A stretch of 64,000 bases of DNA, from NCBI RefSeq assembly GCF_003952165.1, contig NZ_RXFT01000016.1, forward strand, positions 85,643 to 149,642. Reading direction: 5' to 3'. Within the stretch, counting starts at the first letter, position 1. Each line of letters begins with the position of its first letter. The position numbers and the translations under genes are program-made. The notes beneath the pieces were generated by a model. The model saw only the letters and a program-made list of their open reading frames with translations. It did not search any database and was not told the DNA's origin. Source of the DNA: Variovorax guangxiensis. GTDB lineage: Bacteria; Pseudomonadota; Gammaproteobacteria; Burkholderiales; Burkholderiaceae_C. Shown here one piece after another: positions 27,645 through 36,677 of this stretch.

Positions 27645-30600
27645 TTAGCTGAAAACATGGGGATAGCTGGCGAACTGTTCAGGCCAGTGCTGGGGGTTGG
27701 ACATGTCCAGCACGGCTTGGCCTTTGTCCACCAGGGCCGCCACTTGGGCTGGGCTGGGCGGAGCCAGGACCACCACCGTGCGCGCGGCCTTGTATTGGCC
27801 TGCTACGGTGAGTTCGCCGCCCAGTGCAGGCACTTGATACTGATCGGGCTCGCGGTGACTGCCGGCGCGCAGAGCTTGCTGCCATTGCATGAAGAGGTCG
27901 CCATGGCCTGCGCCAGGATTGGGTTGCATGACTCCGTTCGCCGTTGGCGCTGCGGCGCAAGGAGGCTGCTCTGGTTCCGCAGGCGCCACCTGCGCATTGG
28001 CCAGGGCCACGAGCATTTCAATGGCCTGGGCGTTGCGGCGGTTGATGTGGTTGTGGTCGGGCTGGTTGAAGTACGACAGCAGGCACTGGTAACAGCCGGC
28101 TTCGCAGATGCTCTGGCCGTGTTTGTTCTTGTGTTCCAGAGCATCCAGGCCTTCGACCGTCCAGGGGCCGGTGGGGGTATCGTGGTGCATCAACCGCAGT
28201 GCGGCAGCGGCAACCTGAGCCATGGCTCCCGGCTCCGTGGCCAGGCGCGTGAGCACGCCCGCACCGCCTTCGGCAGCCTCATAGAACAGCAGAGCCTTGC
28301 GGTCGTCCTGCTTGGGCAGGGATTCGGCCACGAGTTCGGACTCTTCAATCTGGAAGGTCATTTCAATGCCGCGCTTGAGCGCGGCCTGCAGCGTGGCCAT
28401 GGCCTCCATGTCCAGGGGCATCCTGGGGGAGAGGATGAGGATGTTGCGGTGATCCTCCACGAACGGCACGATTTGCTGGTTGGGCACCTTGTCCAGTAGG
28501 TCGCCTTCGGGTTCGGCTCCGTCTGTGGTGGCACCAGGCTCGTCCTTTTTGCTCCACTGTCCGGTGATGGGGTTGATATAGAAGCCGAGCTGCTCTTTGT
28601 ATTTGCGACGGCGCCAGCCACGGTTGATGCGCCAGATTTGCGCCGCCGGGGCATAGGTCAGCGCCGCGAGGACGTCGGTTTCGCCGCTGCCACCCGCGCC
28701 GCCTAAGACGAGAGACTTGTGCTGCGCGATCTTGCCCTCGGGGCCGGGCAGGAAGCGGTAGGTGGTTTGCAGTTCGAAGCCCTGGCGCTGACGGTCTTCG
28801 TCATTGATGGAAATGCGCTCGACCGGCACGGTTTCCACGGTTTCGATGCGGTACAGGTTGCGCACCCAATCGAGGTCGGTGAGAAGGGCCTCGCAGTTCT
28901 CGCATGTGTTGTGGTGGGGTTCGGTGCCGTTCTCCTCACCCATGTGTGCGTAGCCGCACTGGCTGCACACGCGGCTAGCCACTGTGGCGAGTGTGCTGTT
29001 GCCTGAGATGTGGTCGGCTGAGCCTACGTTGAGCTTGGCGCGCACCACGCGGTACATGCGACCCTGGTGGTAGATAAGGCTGCGTGGCCCGAACTCGGAC
29101 AGGGCCAGGAAGCGCGGGCGGCTGACCATGCTGCCTTCGTCGTCCTTGCCTTTGGCTGTGGTACCGCCTTTGGCGGGTATCCAGGCCATGAGCGGCAGGC
29201 GTGGGAAGTTGTAGCCGGGCAAGAAGCCCTGGCTGGCAAGGTAGCGGTAGGTGTAGAAGTCGGCGTTCTGGCCATTGCCCGGCTTGAGCAGTACGGCGTA
29301 CTGGCGGGCCGCGTCGCCATAGCGTCGCTGGGCATTCTGCTTTTCGGCATGGGTGGTGGTGTAGCTCTTGACCACCTGGTCGGCCATGTCCATCTGCTTG
29401 CGCGTGGCGTCCACGAGCACGCGCCAGCGTTGCAGGGCGGCATCGAAGTCTTGCGCTGCACGCTGAATGGCTTCTTCCACAAGGTTGGAAGAGAACCACG
29501 TGCTGCCTTGCAGCACCGGGGCGAGTTGGGCCATGAACGCATGGGCGCTTTGCAGGGCGCGTGCGTGGGCTTCGGGCGCCAGGAGCTTGTCACGCAGGGC
29601 GCTTTGCAGGGGCTTGCCTGGCTGCTCCAAATCCAGCAGTGGGCCTATGCTGGTGTCCAGTTGCACCTGAAGGGCCGCGAGCCATACAGCGTGCAGATGA
29701 CTTTCGACCAAGTCCCGATTGGCCAGGTCCAGCGTCGGTGGTCTGACGATGCCATGCACCATCTCGGTGGCATGGTGGAAGAACCATTGGTCGTGCGGAC
29801 TGAGGGCCGCGCAATACGTGATGACCAGCGCCTGCTGGCCTGAGCGCCCGGCACGGCCGCTGCGCTGGGCATAGTTGGCCGGGGTGGGCGGCACATTGCG
29901 CAGGTACACCGTGTTCAGGGCCGAGATGTCCACGCCCAACTCCATGGTGGGTGAACAGAACATCACGGGCAGGCGTTCCAAGGGCGCCTCATGGGCGGGG
30001 TTGTCTGACCAGTCGCGGCGGTCTTTGTCTGTGTAACGGAAGCGCTGTTCCAGCAACTGGCGGCGGGTGGCATCCACCTGAGCGGTGTGCTCCTGGGCCT
30101 CGAAGTCGAACAGCGCATGGCCCTGCTGGCGTAGGGTTTGGGCCAATGCCAGGTACAGGTTGCGGAAGAACCGGTTGTGCTTGCCGTCTTCGGTGGCCTG
30201 TGTCTCCTCCACTAGCAGCCAGTCCATGGACGATGCGTTGAGACGCCAGCCAACGGTTTGCTGGTCCACCTCGGATCGTTGAACGTAGCCGTGGTCCTTC
30301 GCAGCCTGGAGCAGATGTTCCAGAAGTTCGACCCACTGCGGCTCTTTCCAACCCTTGATCAGGGCCGAGGCACCGTCGCTCTTCCAGAAGTCCGCGGACT
30401 TGATGTCTTTCAGCAGGCGGGAGCGTGACCCGCCGGGAACCAGGTCGGTGCGGGGTTTGCCTTTGTACTCGGGACGCTTGGTCAGGATCAGGTATCTGGC
30501 GGTCTCCAGGTTTTCATCGGCCGCGAAGGCCCAGCGTTCATTCAAGTGCTGGTGCGCCGTGGCTCTGGCTTTTTCCTGTTCCACCGAATCCAGGTAACGG

Positions 30601-32981
30601 GTTTCCAGGCAGAGGTGGCGCCGCATGTGGTCGAACACCGTTCGCGCCAGAGAGGCCCGTTGGCTTGGCTCGATGGTGGCGAGTACGGAGCGACCTGTGA
30701 ATAGCTGGGATTCCTGTGAGAACTCGTCCAACGCACGATAGGCGATGGAGAGCAGGTTCAATTGGTCGAGATTCGGATTGTTGAAGCGCCAGCCACGCCG
30801 CAGATCGCGCAGCAGACGGTAGCCAATGATGAAGCGCATGGTGCGCTGGGCATCCTGGCGTGCGAGGCCCATCAGCTTGGGGGTGCGCAGATACTCAGCC
30901 AGTGTGGCGAAGTCGGTCTGGTCGAAGCCCAGCGCCTTGAAGACCGCATCCGCGAGCATTTCCTCGGTGAGCACGCCGTGGTGGTTCTGCAGCGCGCCAA
31001 TGAGGGCTGAGCGCAGGGTGAGCAGAAACACGAAGTCGTTGAAGTGCCCGGCTTGCAGCGCGGCGTCCTGTCGGTTGTCGGTGAAGCCAAGAAGCTTGCG
31101 CGGATCGGGCTGGCCGGCCGGGATGTCCTTGATCGCAAAGAGTTGCCGGAGGGCACTCAGTGTCAGGATGGTCGTGGCCGAGGATCGACCCTCCCCCGAC
31201 AGGCTGGCCAATCGGTTGATGTCCTTGCCGTGAACTTCATGAGTTTGGCCGCAGTTCAGACAGAAACGGAACTTGCCTGGAATGAACCAGTACTCCTTGC
31301 CCTGGCCTTGCACAGTCTGCAACCCCTGCGGTGTGACGCGGACATCTTCCGGGATGGATTTTCGGTAGGTGCTTTTGACCTTGGGTTCGGCCTTCGCCAG
31401 ATCCAGCCACGCTTCGGGCAGATCTTCAATGTTTCCACGGTAGGTCTGACGAATGTCGGCCGGACACAGGAAGCCGTAGCGCGCGTTTTCGTCGTCGTCC
31501 CCAGAGATGTCGTCGATTTCTCGGGGGGCGTATTCCACCTGCGACTGGCCAGAGCGCCACACCGGGTGATATTCCTGTCCGCAATCGCGGCAGAAGTGAA
31601 CGGGATAGAGCTGCGTGCCTTCCTCCTGCCGCCCCGGCGCGTAGCGCTGGGCATCCAGCGCGATGTGGCGCTCGCCTTCGGCTTCCAGGGTGGCCAGCAC
31701 CTTGCCTGGCCCGCTGATGAACTGGTGGAGCTTGAAGGCAAATGGCGCACGGCCCTGCACTGTTCGTACAGCATGTGCGGCAACCAGAAAACGCTGAAGC
31801 CCGGCGCTCGCTTCTTCAAAAGTGCATTGCGCATCACCAGCCAGCCGCAAGGCGGCATCGCGCAGTGTCATGGGTTTGGCGCGGCGGGGCGGTTCGTTGG
31901 TTGGCAGTTCAATTCCAAGGTTCAGCTCAACCCACACAGCTAATGGGTCATCACTGAAGGCTGCGAAGTCCGGCCAGTGATGAACTTCTTTTAATAGCGC
32001 CGGCTTGAGTAGCGGCTTGACGGCAGGAATGCCTTTGCCTGGGTTCGTGACCCGCTCCAGGGTTTCGCCGATGACGTCGTTTTCAGAAATGTGCGCGCCA
32101 AAGAGCAGGCTGGCCACATCGGCAACAGTCTGGTTTCTGTCAGCCTGAGTGCCCGTGGACGACATGGTGGCGGAAGTACCGATGCACACCAGTTGTTCGG
32201 CCTGCAGGCGCTCGCGCAGCCGTCGTACGAGCAAGGCCACGTCGGCGCCTTGCCGGCCTCGATAGGTATGCAGTTCGTCGAGGACAAGGAATTCCAGCCC
32301 TGCGCAATGCTCCACCACCTGCCGGTCCACCGCCTCAAATCGGGTCAGGATCAACTCCAGCATCATGAAGTTGGTGAGCAGGATGTCTGGCGGGTTGCTG
32401 GCGATTTCCTGCCGCTGCGTAGCGCTTTCCTGGCCGGTGTAGCGTGCGACTGTGAATGGCTTTTGATCTTCCGGGTAACCGTGCAGGAACTTGTCTAGTT
32501 CTTCCAGCTGGCTGTTGGCCAACGCATTCATGGGGTAGATCACGATGGCTCGAGTGCGCTTACTTGGGTCAGCTGCCTTGGCTCTCACGATGCGATCGAT
32601 GATCGGGATGAAGAACGAAAGCGATTTGCCCGACCCTGTACCGGTAGTGACTACATAGCTTTGCCGGCTCTGGGCCTTGGCTAGCGCCTGCAGTTGGTGC
32701 ACATACAGATGCAGATCTGCTGCCGCTCCCTCAGTCTTGCCCACCTGGAAAATATGCGCGCAATCGGCATGCAGCATGCCTTGCTGTGCCAATTGCTGAA
32801 CTGTGGTGTCGCGTTTGTAGTTGGGGTTGATCTGGATCAACGGCTCAGGCCAGTAGCGGCCACGGGCATATTCCTGTTCAACCGTGCGAAGGATGTCATC
32901 GGATGCAATGCGGCTGAAGCTGCGGGAGAAGCTGCTGTATTCCGCGATCAGTTGATCTCTAAAACTGAAGACGTTGTCCAT
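27645..32981 (-). CDS. YprA/DruE-type giant helicase with C-terminal DUF1998 (MZB) domain
   Basis: 1,778 residues. Superfamily 2 helicase: Walker A TGTGSGKS (113-120), DELH box (235-238), GTSATM (about 267) and QRSGRAGRSGQ motif VI. Several zinc-binding pairs are visible: CRDCGQEYHPVW, CLNCGQTH, CSQCGYAHM and CENC. The end has CEAGCYQCLLSYFNQPD, the DUF1998 signature shared by MrfA, DrmB and DruE. Helicase and DUF1998 in one long chain is the Druantia DruE/ARMADA arrangement, unlike DISARM, where DrmA and DrmB are separate. A strong AAGGAGG overlaps the stop of the fic gene just upstream, so expression is coupled. Confidence 0.88.
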   Translation of the reverse strand: MDNVFSFRDQLIAEYSSFSRSFSRIASDDILRTVEQEYARGRYWPEPLIQINPNYKRDTTVQQLAQQGMLHADCAHIFQVGKTEGAAADLHLYVHQLQALAKAQSRQSYVVTTGTGSGKSLSFFIPIIDRIVRAKAADPSKRTRAIVIYPMNALANSQLEELDKFLHGYPEDQKPFTVARYTGQESATQRQEIASNPPDILLTNFMMLELILTRFEAVDRQVVEHCAGLEFLVLDELHTYRGRQGADVALLVRRLRERLQAEQLVCIGTSATMSSTGTQADRNQTVADVASLLFGAHISENDVIGETLERVTNPGKGIPAVKPLLKPALLKEVHHWPDFAAFSDDPLAVWVELNLGIELPTNEPPRRAKPMTLRDAALRLAGDAQCTFEEASAGLQRFLVAAHAVRTVQGRAPFAFKLHQFISGPGKVLATLEAEGERHIALDAQRYAPGRQEEGTQLYPVHFCRDCGQEYHPVWRSGQSQVEYAPREIDDISGDDDENARYGFLCPADIRQTYRGNIEDLPEAWLDLAKAEPKVKSTYRKSIPEDVRVTPQGLQTVQGQGKEYWFIPGKFRFCLNCGQTHEVHGKDINRLASLSGEGRSSATTILTLSALRQLFAIKDIPAGQPDPRKLLGFTDNRQDAALQAGHFNDFVFLLTLRSALIGALQNHHGVLTEEMLADAVFKALGFDQTDFATLAEYLRTPKLMGLARQDAQRTMRFIIGYRLLRDLRRGWRFNNPNLDQLNLLSIAYRALDEFSQESQLFTGRSVLATIEPSQRASLARTVFDHMRRHLCLETRYLDSVEQEKARATAHQHLNERWAFAADENLETARYLILTKRPEYKGKPRTDLVPGGSRSRLLKDIKSADFWKSDGASALIKGWKEPQWVELLEHLLQAAKDHGYVQRSEVDQQTVGWRLNASSMDWLLVEETQATEDGKHNRFFRNLYLALAQTLRQQGHALFDFEAQEHTAQVDATRRQLLEQRFRYTDKDRRDWSDNPAHEAPLERLPVMFCSPTMELGVDISALNTVYLRNVPPTPANYAQRSGRAGRSGQQALVITYCAALSPHDQWFFHHATEMVHGIVRPPTLDLANRDLVESHLHAVWLAALQVQLDTSIGPLLDLEQPGKPLQSALRDKLLAPEAHARALQSAHAFMAQLAPVLQGSTWFSSNLVEEAIQRAAQDFDAALQRWRVLVDATRKQMDMADQVVKSYTTTHAEKQNAQRRYGDAARQYAVLLKPGNGQNADFYTYRYLASQGFLPGYNFPRLPLMAWIPAKGGTTAKGKDDEGSMVSRPRFLALSEFGPRSLIYHQGRMYRVVRAKLNVGSADHISGNSTLATVASRVCSQCGYAHMGEENGTEPHHNTCENCEALLTDLDWVRNLYRIETVETVPVERISINDEDRQRQGFELQTTYRFLPGPEGKIAQHKSLVLGGAGGSGETDVLAALTYAPAAQIWRINRGWRRRKYKEQLGFYINPITGQWSKKDEPGATTDGAEPEGDLLDKVPNQQIVPFVEDHRNILILSPRMPLDMEAMATLQAALKRGIEMTFQIEESELVAESLPKQDDRKALLFYEAAEGGAGVLTRLATEPGAMAQVAAAALRLMHHDTPTGPWTVEGLDALEHKNKHGQSICEAGCYQCLLSYFNQPDHNHINRRNAQAIEMLVALANAQVAPAEPEQPPCAAAPTANGVMQPNPGAGHGDLFMQWQQALRAGSHREPDQYQVPALGGELTVAGQYKAARTVVVLAPPSPAQVAALVDKGQAVLDMSNPQHWPEQFASYPHVFS

Positions 32982-32983
32982 CG

Positions 32984-34081
32984 TTAGCCTCCTTGTTCTT
33001 CTTGGTGGCTGCTAGATGGTGCATCGGACGACGACGCGAACTCATACCAGACCCCCCGGCCAGCCCCGTGTTGCGCGAGATGGCCACGTTCCACTAAAAC
33101 ACGAAAATGCTGCTTGAGCGTGTTACGGTTGCCGGCAGTCAGCCGGATCGCATCGCCCATGGTGATGCGCCCATGCTCCCGCGCGAACTCGACGATGTGT
33201 AGCGAGAGTTCGGGCAGTGCGGCGAGTACGATCTTCTCGCGCTCCACTTTGCGGCTGAGGCGACGAACCTGCTCCGCTAGCGCGCGTAGAAAGAAAATGA
33301 GCCAGGGCTGCCAATTCGGCGATTCCATACGGATGGTCCCCCGCGTCTGCCGCAGCGCCAGGTAGTAAGTCTCCTTGCTCTGCTCGATCACACTTTCGAG
33401 CGAGCTGTAAGGCACGTAGGCATAGCCAGCCTGTAGCAACAGCAAAGTAGTTAGGACCCGGCTCAAGCTGCCATTGCCATCTTGAAAGGGATGGATCTCC
33501 AGAAAGATCACGACCCAGATACCGATGAGCAGCAGGGGATGAAATCGTGCCGCATCGCGCTCTTCGTTGAACCAGGTGACCAACTCGGTCGTCAGGCGCG
33601 GCGTATCGAAGGGCGTCGAGGTTTCGAACACCACACCCAGTTGCTTGCCGTCTTCATCGAAGGCGACCAAGCTGTTCGTGGAAGTCTTGTAGTTGCCCCG
33701 GTGCCACGCGTCCTTCTCGCTATAGGTCAGCAAATCGCGGTGCAGCTGCTTGATGTGCTTCTCAGTCAGCGCGATGTCCTGCCAGGACGTGAACACTAGT
33801 TCCGTGACTTCGGCGTAGCCGGCCACTTCCTGCTCGTCACGAGTCGAGAAAGATTTGATCTGGAGGTTGGACAGCAGGCGCTCGATCTCCTGGTCCGACA
33901 GGTTGCTGCCCTCGATGCGGGTGGACGAACCGATGCTCTCGATGGCGGCTACCCGGCGCAAGGCCGAGAGCCGGTCCGGTGCGAGAGCGCCGAGCGCGCG
34001 CCAAGCCCCCTTGAACTCGTCGATGCTGGCGATGAGCTTCAGGATTTCGGGGGTGATCCGGACAGCATTGGCGGCGATCAT
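32984..34081 (-). CDS. Fic-family protein with inhibitory helix and C-terminal winged helix; altered active-site motif
   Basis: 365 residues from ATG 34081 (a TTG at 34102 adds 7). Fic proteins transfer AMP to target proteins. The N-terminal inhibition motif STRIEG (S-xxx-E-G) marks a class II self-inhibited Fic. The active-site loop reads HPFQDGNGSLSR (about 198-209): catalytic His, Asp and the last Arg are present, but the Arg of the usual GNGR is Ser (codon AGC at 33467-33469). The C-terminal segment (about 290-350) is a winged helix, so it may act as a DNA-binding regulator. First gene of the operon. Confidence 0.88.
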   Translation of the reverse strand: MIAANAVRITPEILKLIASIDEFKGAWRALGALAPDRLSALRRVAAIESIGSSTRIEGSNLSDQEIERLLSNLQIKSFSTRDEQEVAGYAEVTELVFTSWQDIALTEKHIKQLHRDLLTYSEKDAWHRGNYKTSTNSLVAFDEDGKQLGVVFETSTPFDTPRLTTELVTWFNEERDAARFHPLLLIGIWVVIFLEIHPFQDGNGSLSRVLTTLLLLQAGYAYVPYSSLESVIEQSKETYYLALRQTRGTIRMESPNWQPWLIFFLRALAEQVRRLSRKVEREKIVLAALPELSLHIVEFAREHGRITMGDAIRLTAGNRNTLKQHFRVLVERGHLAQHGAGRGVWYEFASSSDAPSSSHQEEQGG

Positions 34082-34298
34082 TTCGCTCGATACTACATCC
34101 AATTACACCCAATATTTCCTAGTGCCAACTACCCTTTCTAGTTCGTACCCGTGCAGCCAAAATGTTGATTCGCATCGAAAAGTGATGCGAAGGCTCGTCA
34201 ACTGCGGCGCGACAAGCCAGTGCCGTTGGATGCTGATATCGAGGCGCGCGACATATCAATGCAGGTTTGTGAGTTCTGCCATGGCCGTACTAAGAGAC
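34082..34298 (-). promoter_or_regulatory. Upstream region of the defence operon; no gene
   Basis: About 200 bases between fic and the FtsZ-like gene. On the minus strand TTGGCA (34122-34127) could be a -35 box, with only a weak -10. A perfect inverted repeat TTCGCATC (34169-34176) / GATGCGAA (34184-34191) with a 7-base loop is a possible operator or small terminator. Partial direct repeats TTTCCTAGT (34115) and TTTCTAGT (34135) lie nearby. Regulation by the winged-helix end of Fic is possible but unsupported. Confidence 0.4.
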
Positions 34299-35177
34299 CT
34301 AGAGGACGTAAGGTTGGGCCCGCGGCGTACTCACGACCATCGTCAGATAGGCTGTCGGGTCACCCAAGCCGGGCCGACTACGCAGCCGGACGGTCAGGTG
34401 CAAGGCGCCCTCCCCTAACGCTTCGCCCAAGCTGCACCCCAGGCCGCGCACCACACGAACGGTGAGCTGGTACTCCGAAGGGGCCCACAGCACCAACACC
34501 GCGCCCAGCGCCTGCTCCAGCCAGACCCCGCGGTGCCTGAACTCCTCCAGAACTTGCACCATCGCCGCATCCAACTGCGCCGGCTCGTCCAGCGACTGCG
34601 TGAAAAGCTCTAACTGCACTTGGCCGAAGTCCAGGGTTTCGACAACATCCGAATGATCCCAGGCGGCCTCCAGGATCGAGAGCCCTTCGAGCACCGAACG
34701 TTGCAGCGCCACATAGAACCATTGCAACGGCGCGAGCCCTTCGAGGTCGACCGGGTCCGCGATGCCGATGCGCGCATCGATCGAATCACACAGGATGCCG
34801 AGCATGGAATCGCCGTCTGGTGGCGGATGATCATGGGCGCCGACCACGATACCAATGACATGAGCCTCCCGATCCCACATGCTCCAGACCAAGTGCATGG
34901 CTACCTCAATCTCGGCAGCCGTCATGTCAAAGCCATAGGCCAGGCAGAGGATGCGTGTGTCCTGAAGGTCAATCCGATCGACTATGGACTCTGCCGGCTC
35001 TCTGACAATATCGATGTACTCCGGTTGTTGCGCCAGCAAGTCCGCCAACGGGGTGTGCAGCGGCGCACCAATGCGGCTATGAAACTGCTGGACGAAGCGC
35101 TGACCGGTTGCGCCGATGCCGAACAGGCGGACGGCGGCGTTCGGCCCGCTATCGGCGGGCGTATGAAGTGTGTTCAT
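34299..35177 (-). CDS. Divergent FtsZ/tubulin-fold protein, apparently without GTPase loops
   Basis: 292 residues from ATG 35177; a longer frame to 35321 runs into a terminator hairpin and is rejected. The protein can be laid along FtsZ by eye: VRLFGIGATGQRFVQQF for the first strand and T1 loop, ILCLAYGFDMTAAEIE where FtsZ has the strand plus GGGTGTG loop (loop deleted), VIGIVVGAHDHPPPDGD for VVTKPFNFEG, SVLEGLSILE for the following helix, DVVETLDFGQV for the T7 loop (NxDxxD becomes TxDxxQ), then a C-terminal domain with GAVLVLWAPSEYQLTV and AYLTMVVS. The GTP-binding signature and catalytic residues are missing, so it is probably not a GTPase. It could bind or poison host FtsZ, or serve the element. 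The fold call is my reading and needs a structure-based search. Confidence 0.55.
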   Translation of the reverse strand: MNTLHTPADSGPNAAVRLFGIGATGQRFVQQFHSRIGAPLHTPLADLLAQQPEYIDIVREPAESIVDRIDLQDTRILCLAYGFDMTAAEIEVAMHLVWSMWDREAHVIGIVVGAHDHPPPDGDSMLGILCDSIDARIGIADPVDLEGLAPLQWFYVALQRSVLEGLSILEAAWDHSDVVETLDFGQVQLELFTQSLDEPAQLDAAMVQVLEEFRHRGVWLEQALGAVLVLWAPSEYQLTVRVVRGLGCSLGEALGEGALHLTVRLRSRPGLGDPTAYLTMVVSTPRAQPYVL

Positions 35178-35282
35178 GAGAAATGATTGCGCCGCGCTTG
35201 CGGAGGCCGGAGGCTCGAAACCCGAGCCAGCGCGCAAGTTGGCGAGAGTGAAAGAAGGATGAGGGAGGTGTGTTGACACCCA

Positions 35283-35329
35283 GAAGCAGCAAAGGCGCCG
35301 GCTGACCTTGACGGTCGGCACGGCGCCTT
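35283..35329 (-). terminator. Hairpin terminator between the lipoprotein and FtsZ-like genes
   Basis: AAGGCGCCG (35292-35300) pairs with CGGCGCCTT (35321-35329), with an inner pairing GCTGACC/GGTCGGC (one G-T). A modest T-rich stretch follows on the minus strand. It lies 45 bases after the lipoprotein stop codon. Confidence 0.6.
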
Positions 35330-35373
35330 CTCAGCGGGCGCGGTGTTAGCGAAGTTCCGCTAACAGCGAACGA

Positions 35374-36483
35374 TCAGCATTGGCTGTCGAGCCCATCGGC
35401 AGAAAAGTTCCTGCCCTCAGTGCGCGCGACACCTTGCAGACAGACGGGCGTCTTGCCACGGATGGCCGTGTCCAACATGGCGAAGTCCATACGACGCAGC
35501 ATCGCGGCTTGCATCCAGACGGTGTTGCCCTTGGCGGTATGCAGGCACACCGCCTCCTCGCCACAAGCCTCGTAGCGCGTGATGACGGCCATGATGTTTT
35601 CTGGGCCGCTGTTGGTGCTGGTCGCGGGAGATTGGGCTGACGATACAGGTGTCTCAGCGCCTCGCTGGGGGTTGCCGGCCGCGATCATGTCAGCCGCCTT
35701 CTGCAGCTTGGCCTGTTCGACTTGCTCAGCAGCAGTGGAGTCTGCTGCTCTCGCTGGGGTCACAGACTGACCTGCGGTCGACGAAGGGGTGGCAGACGCT
35801 GCGCCCGCAGAGGATGCAGCCGACTGCCCGTACTGCATCGATGCCGGCACGGCCTTTCCACGGGCTTTGAGGACGTTGCGCACGTACTCATCGAAAGCCA
35901 GCGCGTTGGACGCGACTTTCAGATACGGCGTCGTTGTCGCGGTGCTGTAGCTGACGGACGTGCTGAACGTGTTCTTTCCTTCGTCTTTCACGATCTTGTA
36001 CGCAACGGGTAGCCGCAAAGGCGCTTCGCTGACTCTGTCGCCAGTCACGCTTCGGATCACCGCGGCGTCGATCTGAAATTGCTGCGGTCTTTGAACCTCC
36101 GAGAAGAGTTCGGGAATGCCGTACTTGAGGGAGGAGCCCAACGGATCGCCCATCCAGTCCATGTAGAAGTTCATCTTCTGGACCACGGTTGGCTTGAAAG
36201 CAAGTGTCAGGTGGACCTCGCAGGACCGGCGCTTGATTGATTCGTCATAGGACGTCACAGCAGGCGCTCCGGCTTCAAGGGACACGAAATCGGCCGACTT
36301 GAACTTGTAGTTGCCGAGGTCTTCGTCGTGTCCCTTTCCGACCATCCTCAGCACCGACTCGATGCGCTGTGGATCGTTGCATGGAGGGGCTTCGGGGCTG
36401 CAGCCGATGAGCAATGCGGAGGTCGAGATGACCATGGCCACAATGCACAGTCTGGATATGGCCTTACGAATGTAGTGAAGCAT
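35374..36483 (-). CDS. Uncharacterised lipoprotein
   Basis: 369 residues. Signal peptide with lipobox LLIGC (cleavage before Cys28) indicates a lipid-anchored envelope protein. The middle is predicted beta-rich. A low-complexity Ser/Ala/Thr/Gln linker lies at about 220-290, and the C-terminal about 75 residues have three conserved-looking cysteines (CGEEAVC, PVCLQG, DSQC). No family recognised. It shares a 194-base divergent control region with the XRE regulator gene. Confidence 0.7.
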   Translation of the reverse strand: MLHYIRKAISRLCIVAMVISTSALLIGCSPEAPPCNDPQRIESVLRMVGKGHDEDLGNYKFKSADFVSLEAGAPAVTSYDESIKRRSCEVHLTLAFKPTVVQKMNFYMDWMGDPLGSSLKYGIPELFSEVQRPQQFQIDAAVIRSVTGDRVSEAPLRLPVAYKIVKDEGKNTFSTSVSYSTATTTPYLKVASNALAFDEYVRNVLKARGKAVPASMQYGQSAASSAGAASATPSSTAGQSVTPARAADSTAAEQVEQAKLQKAADMIAAGNPQRGAETPVSSAQSPATSTNSGPENIMAVITRYEACGEEAVCLHTAKGNTVWMQAAMLRRMDFAMLDTAIRGKTPVCLQGVARTEGRNFSADGLDSQC

Positions 36484-36604
36484 GATTGAGTTCTCTTCGT
36501 TCTAGCTGTTGATTGGGTCAGGCGTTCGGGTTCCGCCCGATGACCTCCAGCGATCACCCATCCACTCGTTTGATCGCGCCTCACCCTCTGAAGGCTGGCG
36601 GCTC

Positions 36605-36674
36605 AATACTACCAAATCGGTAGTATTTGAGGCGAGCATTGTCGGGACTATCTTGATCTTTGGACCCAAAGATC
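36605..36674. promoter_or_regulatory. Two perfect palindromes in the XRE/lipoprotein divergent control region
   Basis: AATACTACC (36605-36613) and GGTAGTATT (36619-36627) are perfect 9-base arms with a 5-base centre. GATCTTTGG (36655-36663) and CCAAAGATC (36666-36674) are perfect 9-base arms with a 2-base centre, ending 3 bases before the XRE start codon, where a ribosome binding site would be. Probable operators for the adjacent XRE protein; the second could also block translation as an RNA hairpin. Confidence 0.6.
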
Positions 36675-36677
36675 TAA

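Noticed and set aside
13768..34081. Canonical DISARM or canonical Druantia
   Set aside because: Separate DrmA/DrmB and DrmC (PLD) are missing, and so are DruA-D or DruH; only single components of each are present.
35178..35321. N-terminal extension of the FtsZ-like protein
   Set aside because: It would start inside a terminator hairpin and adds low-complexity sequence before the FtsZ-like first strand.
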